DNA from: Azolla pinnata
Taxonomy: Eukaryota > Streptophyta > Polypodiopsida > Salviniales > Salviniaceae
Length of the DNA stretch: 24,999 nt
Assembly (NCBI GenBank): GCA_037176905.1
Contig: JBBBWG010006113.1
Span: 72,863 to 97,861, forward strand
Reading direction: 5' to 3'
In this document: positions 10,297 to 16,925 of the stretch, one piece after another
How the letters are laid out: each line of letters begins with the position of its first letter
Numbering within the stretch: position 1 is the stretch's first letter
Notes under the pieces: generated by a model
What the model saw: only the letters and a program-made list of their open reading frames with translations
What the model was told of the DNA's origin: nothing
Databases searched by the model: none
Translations under genes and position numbers: made by a program

Positions 10297-10351
10297 CAAA
10301 GCAACAGAAACATAGGATGGAACAGGTTAGAGAGGAAGAAAGACAAGAGGG

Positions 10352-10453
10352 ATGGTGGATCCTTTCCAAGGTCCAAGCCCTGCTTCTGTGATGGAAAAAA
10401 GACTGAAATGGGCTGCTAGCAAAGCAGCAGAAACACAGGATGGAACAGGTTAG
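10352..10453 (+). other. frameshifted upstream reading frame in minisatellite copy 5 (33 codons)
   Basis: One C is missing from the AGCCCC run, so after MVDPFQGPSP the frame shifts, bypasses the usual TAG and ends at TAG 10451-10453. The second codon is GTG rather than GTT, which keeps valine. Confidence 0.4.
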
Positions 10454-10474
10454 AGAGAAAGAAAGACAAGACGC

Positions 10475-10543
10475 ATGGTTGATCCTTTCCAAGGTCCAAG
10501 CCCCTTCTTCTGTGATGGAAAAAAGACTGAAATGGGCTGCTAG
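10475..10543 (+). other. upstream reading frame in minisatellite copy 6 (22 codons)
   Basis: Same frame as copies 3 and 4, except that the eleventh codon is TTC (Phe) instead of TGC (Cys). It ends at TAG 56 nt before the PPR gene 2 start codon. Confidence 0.45.
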
Positions 10544-10598
10544 CAAAGCAACAGAAACACAGGATGGAACAGGTTAGAGAGGAAGAAAGACAGGAGGG

Positions 10599-13500
10599 AT
10601 GGTTGATCCTTTCCAAGGTCCAAGCCCCTGCCATATCCTCCACCAATGCATCAAATCCAAGGATCTGGGTCGTGCCCGGCGAGCTCATTCCATCATGATC
10701 CAGGATAATGTGGACAGGGATGAAGAGTTAGGCAGCTGCCTCGTGCGGGTTTTCGGCCTCTTCTTCTCTCGGAGCCTCATCGATGCTAACCTCGCGTTCT
10801 GCAGAACCCTAAACCCTGATTTAGCTGCTTGGCAGGCCATCATTTGTGCATATGAGAGCTTGGGGGAATACCGGCATGTCATATATCTATATGGGAAGCT
10901 GCAAGAAGAGAACAACAATCAGCCAGATAAGCTCATCTTTTTGCCTACTCTGAAAGCATGTGGCAGTATTCAAGATGAAAGACAAGGTCTTCTTGTCCAC
11001 CAGAAAATTGTACAAGTAGGCCTTGATATTGATGTCACTCTAGGAACAACGCTCGTAGATATGTATTGCAAATTGGATGACTTGAGAACAGGGCATCGAG
11101 TTTTCGATAGCTTGAGAAACCGAAATGTGGTCACTTGGGGTGCTTTAATTGATGGTTATGCTCGACATGGTGATTCGATTGCGTGCCTTGAGCTTTTCTC
11201 AGAAATGCATCGAGAGGGTTTCGAACCAAACAAGGTTATTTTTCTTAGTGTTTTGAAAGCTTCTCATAGCTTAGGAGACCTATGGGTAGGTAAGAGCTTA
11301 CATGACTGGATCCTTCAAAGTGGGCTAGAACTTGACGCTCTTATAGAATGTTCTTTAATCGATATGTATGCTAAGAATGGAAGCATCAAGGATGCTGAGT
11401 ATGTGTTTGGTACCCTGAAGCAGCCAGATGTCGTCTCATATGGAACAATGATATCGGGATATATCCAGCATGGAGACAGTCTATGTGCGCTGAGACTCTT
11501 CACACAGATGGAAAGGGAAGGCACAAGTTCCAACAACCATATTTTCTCATGTGCTTTGAAAGCATGTGGAAACATGAAATCATCAGAACAAGTCAGGATA
11601 CTAAATGATAAAATAATGAAGTATGGCTTTGAATTGGGTGTTGTTGTTGGTACTGCTCTTGTTGATGCGTATGTCAAGTGTGAGTGCCTGGGTGAGGCAA
11701 TGGAAACCTTTGAATCTTTACCCAGCCGAAATGCTGTGTCATGGAGTGTTATAATCTTAGGTTGTGCCCAACATGATTGCGGTTTCCTTTCCTTTCAGTT
11801 CTTTGATAGAATGATCAAGGATGGTGTGATCCCAACTAGTGCTACCCTTTTGAACTTGCTTAAAGCATGTGTAACCCTTGGATCATTGTCGCATGGTAGG
11901 ATGATACATGATCGAGTGATCGAAGGTGGGTTTGAACAAGATACATCGGTTGGAAGTGCACTTGTTGATATGTACACAAAATGCGGAAGCATTGAGGATG
12001 CGCGAAATTCATTCGATTGTTTGCCAAAGAAAAGTATTGTGTCATGGGGTGCAATGATGTGGGGATATGTGGATCAGGGGCAAGGGTCTGCCGCTCTTGA
12101 CCTTTTGGAGAAAATGCATGAAGATGGCATAGAACCCAATAAGATCGCCTTCCTATCTGCATTAAAAGCATGCGAATCCTTAAGGTCTCTTGTTTCTGTA
12201 ACATTAGTACATGACATGATCATAAAAAATGGATTCGAATTAGATACAGTCATAGGTAGTGCTACCGTTGATATGTATTCACTGTCTGGGAGTTTAAGCG
12301 AGTCGCGCAAAGTATTCGATATGCTGGAAACTCGAGATGTAGTTGCATGGAGTGCCATTATAGCTGCATATTGTCAGCATGATGACGGTAACTCAGCTGT
12401 AGAGCTCTTCAAGAAAATGCAACTATTAGGATTAAAGCCAGACGCGATCATGATTTCTGCAGTCATAAAGGCATACCGATTAGTCGGAAATTTGGTACAA
12501 GGTATGCTGATACATCATCAGACTACCCACGGTGGGCATGATCATGATTGTGCTGTGCGGAATACCCTTGTTCATATGTATGCTACGTGTGGAAGCGTTA
12601 AAGATGCAGAACACGTTTTCATTGGCGGACTGTCTTCTTGTGATGCTATATCATGGGGTGCTATGATAGAGGCGTATGTGCAATCTGGTGATTGCCTGAA
12701 TGCAGTCCAATTACTTGGCAAAATGCAGCTGCATGGCATAGAGCCAGATGCTGCTACGTTTGTTTCAGTTCTGAAAGCATGTGGCTGTGGTGGTAGCATT
12801 CAACAACGGAGGGAAATACATGAACAAGTTACTAAATATTGTTTAGATTCCGATGGGGCTGTAACTAATGCCCTTTTAGATATGTATGTGAAGTGCGGAA
12901 ATCTGGAGCAAGCTTTCAAGCTATTCAACCACATGAAAGAACCAGATGTAATATCTTGGGGTACGATGATCGTGGGCTTTGTCCAGCATGGATTGTGGTT
13001 CTCTGCACTTCTCTTGTATGAAAAAATGCTGGAACAGGGCATTCAAGCAAATGAAGTCATGCTGCCCTGCATCCTAAAAGCATGTGGAATGATTGGAGCT
13101 ACAGATCAAGGAATGCATATACATGATCTTATCATCAGGTCATGGCTCGAAGACGATATGGCCATCGGGAGTGCCCTTCTGGGGATGTATGCTAAATTTG
13201 GAAAGCCATACGAGGCTCGGAAAGTGCTCGATGATTCGCCGCACCGAGACGTGAAATCATGGAACGCAATGCTGTCGGGCTACGTGGAACAAGATGAGTG
13301 CAAACCTGCAATGCAATTCCTGGAAGGGATCCAACAAGATGGCTTGCAATTACACAGTGCTACGCACATGGGCGTTCTCGCAGCTTGTCCCCACATAGTA
13401 GATGTGAAAGAAGTCTCGGAATACTTTCTCGCAATGCGTGAAGAGCAATGGGTCAGCCCCGGTGTAGAGCATGTGAATTGCATGATTAGCCTTCTTAGCA

Positions 13501-13652
13501 CCTCTGGCCAATTGTATGAGGCAGAACAGCTGATCTATACGATGCCAGCCTCGTCGAGCATTATCGGGTGGACATCGCTACTCGATGGTTGCAGAAAGTA
13601 TGGCATGAAGAGGCTCGCGAAACGATGCTTTGCACAAAGCATCTGCGCGTGA
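10599..13652 (+). CDS. long PPR protein, PLS class, nine triplets with truncated E1 (1017 aa)
   Basis: An intronless frame. The marker aromatics fall at W78, W180, Y281, W382, W483, W584, W686, W787 and W888, a 101-102-residue period that shows nine PLS triplets. Typical motifs include LVDMYTKCGSIEDA and VLKACG. The tail (about 895-1017) has P2/L2/S2-like helices and the start of E1 (IIGWTSLLDGCRKYG, about 988-1002), then ends abruptly at CFAQSICA. E2 and DYW are absent. By family it should bind organelle RNA, with up to about 27 motifs and so a long target site; that function is inferred. The chosen ATG is the first in frame after a TAG at 10575-10577 and lies inside the last minisatellite unit. 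The N-terminus enters PPR-like helices at once (HILHQCIKSKDLGRARRAHS) and has no obvious transit peptide. GC is clearly lower than in PPR gene 1. Confidence 0.88.
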   Translation: MVDPFQGPSPCHILHQCIKSKDLGRARRAHSIMIQDNVDRDEELGSCLVRVFGLFFSRSLIDANLAFCRTLNPDLAAWQAIICAYESLGEYRHVIYLYGKLQEENNNQPDKLIFLPTLKACGSIQDERQGLLVHQKIVQVGLDIDVTLGTTLVDMYCKLDDLRTGHRVFDSLRNRNVVTWGALIDGYARHGDSIACLELFSEMHREGFEPNKVIFLSVLKASHSLGDLWVGKSLHDWILQSGLELDALIECSLIDMYAKNGSIKDAEYVFGTLKQPDVVSYGTMISGYIQHGDSLCALRLFTQMEREGTSSNNHIFSCALKACGNMKSSEQVRILNDKIMKYGFELGVVVGTALVDAYVKCECLGEAMETFESLPSRNAVSWSVIILGCAQHDCGFLSFQFFDRMIKDGVIPTSATLLNLLKACVTLGSLSHGRMIHDRVIEGGFEQDTSVGSALVDMYTKCGSIEDARNSFDCLPKKSIVSWGAMMWGYVDQGQGSAALDLLEKMHEDGIEPNKIAFLSALKACESLRSLVSVTLVHDMIIKNGFELDTVIGSATVDMYSLSGSLSESRKVFDMLETRDVVAWSAIIAAYCQHDDGNSAVELFKKMQLLGLKPDAIMISAVIKAYRLVGNLVQGMLIHHQTTHGGHDHDCAVRNTLVHMYATCGSVKDAEHVFIGGLSSCDAISWGAMIEAYVQSGDCLNAVQLLGKMQLHGIEPDAATFVSVLKACGCGGSIQQRREIHEQVTKYCLDSDGAVTNALLDMYVKCGNLEQAFKLFNHMKEPDVISWGTMIVGFVQHGLWFSALLLYEKMLEQGIQANEVMLPCILKACGMIGATDQGMHIHDLIIRSWLEDDMAIGSALLGMYAKFGKPYEARKVLDDSPHRDVKSWNAMLSGYVEQDECKPAMQFLEGIQQDGLQLHSATHMGVLAACPHIVDVKEVSEYFLAMREEQWVSPGVEHVNCMISLLSTSGQLYEAEQLIYTMPASSSIIGWTSLLDGCRKYGMKRLAKRCFAQSICA

Positions 13653-14011
13653 TCGATCCGAGGAAAAGGGCTCCGGTTGTGTGCATAAGCTTACATTTTC
13701 ATGTCGATTTTGGCACCGATTGAAATACTCACGAACTCGGCAGAAAAAAGGAAGAGAGCAACCCTTTGTGTGTGCTAGACAGATCGATGTTATGGTTGTT
13801 TCAGCTTGTAGATCACATAGATTGTGAATCCAAACCACGTTGCCTCAGGCCATTGATTCACTACAAAATGGTAAAACAGAAACGCGCTTGCGTATACGGG
13901 ATCGTTTGTTTTTTAAGTCGACAATGGGCAGCAGCAGATGCTGTTGAAGCAGATCTTTGAGTAAAGACTGATGCGGAAAAAACAAAGAAAAAAGAGCCAA
14001 GCTTTTCTTTG
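13653..14011 (+). other. 3' flank of PPR gene 2, no gene seen
   Basis: This follows the stop codon of PPR gene 2 and probably holds its 3' UTR. Short frames at 13630-13960 overlap the gene end and give no recognisable protein. No clear AATAAA is present, which is common in plants. Confidence 0.4.
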
Positions 14012-14500
14012 GGGAAAAACTGGGAGAAGGGCTTTTCTCATCTCTTCTCTCCATTGATCTGATCAGACATCTTTTCAGCCTGCCACAACAAAGGAGGTAT
14101 TATGGCAAAAAGTGGAAGAAGGGGCTTCTCTCATCTCTTCTCCTTGGATCTGATCAGGGATACTTCAGCCTGCCCACAGCAAAGCAGGTATGTTGATATT
14201 CATAGCAAGAATTCGATCGGTATCTAGATTCTATTTGCTAAACACATTGTGCAAAGCTGTGTACAACAGATACTCTCTGTTTATATGTGGATAAGCACAA
14301 GGTGTGCTGGTAAAAAAAGAACAAAAAAAAAGTGCCCTTTCCTCATCTGGTTTTCCTTGCATCTGATCAGATATATTTCTTGATGCTGTATGCATGGTGG
14401 ATTAGCAAACCAGGTGGAATCTCAGCAACAACAATGGGGTAATTGGTTGTGTGCTATACATAGCAGAATTCTCTTGATCTATTGCCTATATAGTCCTTGA
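14012..14500 (+). repeat. degenerate tandem duplications (about 92 bp, then a diverged larger copy)
   Basis: Segments at about 14012-14103 and 14104-14192 share AGAAGGG(G)CTT, CTCATCTCTTCTC, GATCTGATCAG and CAGCCTGCC..CA, with a 92-bp offset. A diverged third copy starts near 14325 (CATCTGATCAGATATAT). The downstream part, with CATAGCA(A)GAATTC and AACACATTG, is also present twice (about 14201 and 14459), so the larger unit was duplicated too. No coding function is visible. Confidence 0.55.
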
Positions 14501-14540
14501 TTCACCAACACATTGATTGTGCATATCTATCTGAGTATGG

Positions 14541-15080
14541 TAGAGATTATATACTCTTTGACATTCTCTTTTGCACATGTATAGATGTAGGTGGTGGATG
14601 GATTTATCATTTTGCAGCTGGTATGGGACCCTACAAGAGCAAAATCAAACATGAGAATGAGGTGAGTGAAAAAAAAATAAAACCTCTGAAATTAGGGCCA
14701 TACATGAACAAAATCAGACATGAGAATGAGGTGTATGATAGAGATTATTCACTCTTTGACATTCTCTTTTGCACATGTATATATGTTGGCAGTGCATGGA
14801 TTTTTTCAGCTGGTGTGGGACCCTGCAAGAGCAAAATCAAAGGTGAGTGAAAACAAAAACCTCTGAAAATTAGGGCCATACATGAACAAAATCAATCATG
14901 AGAATGAGATGCATGATAGAGATTGTATACTCTTTTTTGACATTCTTTTTTGCACATGTGTATATGTAGGTGGATGGATTTTGCACCTGTTATGGAACCC
15001 AAAATCAAACATGAAGAGTTAAAAAAAACCTTGAATCTAGGACCATACAAGAGCAGGAATCAAACATGAGATTGGTTGGG
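14541..15080 (+). repeat. three-copy degenerate tandem repeat, period about 180-200 bp
   Basis: GAGATT[A/G]TATACTC-like starts occur at 14543, 14741 and 14919, each followed by TTTGACATTCTCTTTTGCA, CATGTATA and AGAGCAAAATCAAA-like segments, then TAGGGCCATACATGAACA. Spacing is 198 and 178 bp; the third copy is the most decayed. An open frame of 117 codons (14497-14850) spans the first copies, but it arises from the repeat and has no recognisable protein. Confidence 0.65.
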
Positions 15081-15539
15081 GTAAATGAAAAACCTTCAGC
15101 ATGGTTGTTTCCACCTCCAATCACATAGACAAGTCCAAAGTATTGACGAGAAATAGTCTTGACCAAAATCTACTTCAGTTTGTCCGATACTTTGTGCTAT
15201 GTAAATTTGGACTAACTAATGGACGGATATTATTTTTTTGGAAAAAAAAAATGAAAAACCTTGAAAAAAAAAAGCTTTAGTCATGTAGCAGAGTATACAA
15301 GAATATACAGCTTTTGTGTGCGCAATTAGAGGAATGAGTACCTACAAATGTAAGTGATTGTGTAGATGTGGATTATATCGATGCACGGTATGTAGATTAT
15401 ACATGCCAGAGATGTTCACGATTATTTTTTCCCAGTACTTTCCATTATATAACATCATAGATTGTACTCAACATCACATTACTGCATTGCCCGATAAGAA
15501 CTGTTCTTGTTTGGGTCGGGCAAAGATCGTGTCATTTTG
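15081..15539. other. AT-rich non-coding stretch
   Basis: Holds A-rich runs near 15235-15275 and no supported gene. A 60-codon frame at 15358-15540 has no recognisable similarity or codon pattern. Confidence 0.4.
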
Positions 15540-15850
15540 AGGAGATCTTTTCGCTAGGTTCTGCTGGCCTTAACCCGATGAAAGCGAGGGCTCGAAGCTC
15601 TGTGTTCATCTTCGGAGTTCTCAGACTCTTTAGCTTCTAAAACACAAAGGACCTTCTGGAAAGTTATATGTTCTCGAAATCGAGAACGAGCTCGGATGAG
15701 ATTGAGACTGGATTCTGGCATTGAGCGTCCAAATCTGATCCATCTCCGTTGCTCTGTACGTCAATTGAGTTTCAAAGGACATGGCACTATATTGCATTTG
15801 CTCCATGCAAACGTCGATGTGACAAAAGCAAGTCAGGTTAGATCATAAGC
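15540..15850. other. unrecognised segment of different composition, possible transposon relic
   Basis: More GC-balanced than the flanking AT-rich and ATGC-repeat DNA. It contains a near-perfect hairpin sequence (GTTCTCGA at 15670-15677, two A bases, then TCGAGAAC at 15680-15687). No open frame of note. It has the look of retroelement LTR or leader DNA, but I cannot see terminal repeats, a primer-binding site or a coding domain, so this is a weak inference. Confidence 0.25.
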
Positions 15851-15854
15851 AAGA

Positions 15855-16715
15855 TGTGAATGTGTGTGTATGTATGTATGTGTGCGCGTGTATATGTGTT
15901 AATGTATCATGGTGTATATGTATGTATGTACGCATGCATGCCAGGAGATGTGCATGCATGCATGCATGCATGTATGCATGTAGGAAGTAGGGATCATGCA
16001 CACATCATGCATGCATGCATGTAGGTGGGAAGGCACATGCATGCATGTGTATAGGAAGGTATGGATGCATGCATGCTTGTGTGGGTGGATGGATGTCTGT
16101 AGGAAGGTATGCATGCATGCATGCATGCATGTAGGAAGGTATGGATCATGCATGCATATATGTATGTACGTATGTATATATGTATGGATGGAATGCATGC
16201 ATGCATGTAGGAAGGTATGGATCATGCATGCATATGTGTGTGTACGCATGTATATATGTCTGGATGGAATGCATGCATGCATGTAGGAAGGTATGAATCA
16301 TGCATGCATATGTGTGTGTACGCATGTATACATGTGTGGATGGAACGCATGCATGCATGTAGGAAGGTATGGATCATGCATGCAGATATGTATGTACGCA
16401 TGTATATATGCATGGATGGAATGCATGCATGCATGCATGTAGGAAGGTATGGATCATGCATGCATATGTGTGTGTACGCATGTATACATGCATGGAATGC
16501 ATGCATGCATGTAGGAAGGTATGAATCATGCATGCATATATGTGTGCATATATGTATGGATGGGGTGGATGTATGTAGGAAGGTAGGCATGCATGCATGG
16601 CATGCATGTATGTAGGAAGGTATGGATCATGCATGCATATGTGTGTACGTACGTACGTATGTATGTATGTATGTGGGTGTATGTATGTATGTATGTATGT
16701 ATGTATGTATGCATA
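15855..16715. repeat. ATGC/ATGT-rich minisatellite array, main unit about 76 bp
   Basis: The block is built of GCATGCATGCATG, GTAGGAAGGTATGGATCATG and GTGTACGCATGTATA elements. GTAGGAAGG-type landmarks fall at about 16099, 16131, 16207, 16283, 16359, 16439, 16511, 16575 and 16612, so a 76-bp period dominates, with 64-, 72- and 80-bp variants. The edges decay into TATG and TGTG microsatellites. Because ATGC is self-complementary, both strands show long spurious frames rich in Met, His, Ala and Cys. They are artefacts, not genes. Confidence 0.9.
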
Positions 16716-16769
16716 GAAGATGGATGTATGTAGGTGTCATTTCATTTCATTTGACTTACACTTCGCCTC

Positions 16770-16811
16770 ATTTTCATTTCATTTCATTTCATTTCATTTC
16801 ATTTCATTTCT
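16770..16811 (+). repeat. (TTTCA)n microsatellite
   Basis: About eight tandem TTTCA pentamers, with looser copies just upstream (16739-16752), lie 115-155 bp before the CCT7 start codon. This places the repeat in the proximal promoter or leader of CCT7. Confidence 0.85.
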
Positions 16812-16865
16812 TTCAGTTGCGGGAAAAGAAGAGAAAACCTCGACTCAAAAACCTGCTTCTTCCCT

Positions 16866-16883
16866 TCTCTCTCTCTCTCTCTC
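16866..16883 (+). promoter_or_regulatory. CT-rich leader tract of CCT7
   Basis: A (TC)9 run inside a wider pyrimidine-rich segment lies 43-60 nt before the ATG. CT-rich leaders are frequent near transcription starts of strongly expressed plant housekeeping genes. Position and composition are seen directly; the function is inferred. Confidence 0.45.
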
Positions 16884-16925
16884 GCTCCCTTCTCGCAGCT
16901 GCTTCGCCGTTCTTTGTCTGCAGAT

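Larger units (their letters stand above)
9775..10631 (+). repeat. 124-bp minisatellite (about 6.9 copies) carrying the PPR gene 2 start codon
   Basis: Equivalent ATGs occur at 9852, 9979, 10104, 10228, 10352, 10475 and 10599, with spacings of 127, 125, 124, 124, 123 and 124 bp. Each unit contains ATGGTTGATCCTTTCC (GTG at the second codon in the copy at 10352), then AAGGTCC[C/A]AGCCCC, GACTGAAATGGGCTGCTAGC and a purine-rich AGAGAGGAAGAAAGAC segment. The array begins partway through a unit near 9775. It ends at 10631, where the last unit passes directly into the PPR gene 2 coding sequence after the Cys codon at 10629-10631. Copies differ by a few substitutions and 1-3 nt indels, indicating recent amplification. 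Confidence 0.93.

Noticed and set aside
9775-10631. Possible CRISPR-like array because of regular spacing
   Set aside because: The whole 124-bp unit is conserved with no unique spacers, and the setting is a plant nuclear genome. It is a minisatellite.
9837-10688. Chain of overlapping minus-strand open frames (90-126 codons) with repeating peptide blocks
   Set aside because: They are the reverse strand of the 124-bp minisatellite. 124 is not a multiple of three, so successive units are read in different frames, and the repetition is inherited from the DNA repeat.
15899-16714. Met/His/Ala/Cys-rich open frames on both strands, up to 132 codons
   Set aside because: Artefacts of the self-complementary ATGC array. 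There is no codon bias, no domain and no splice context.
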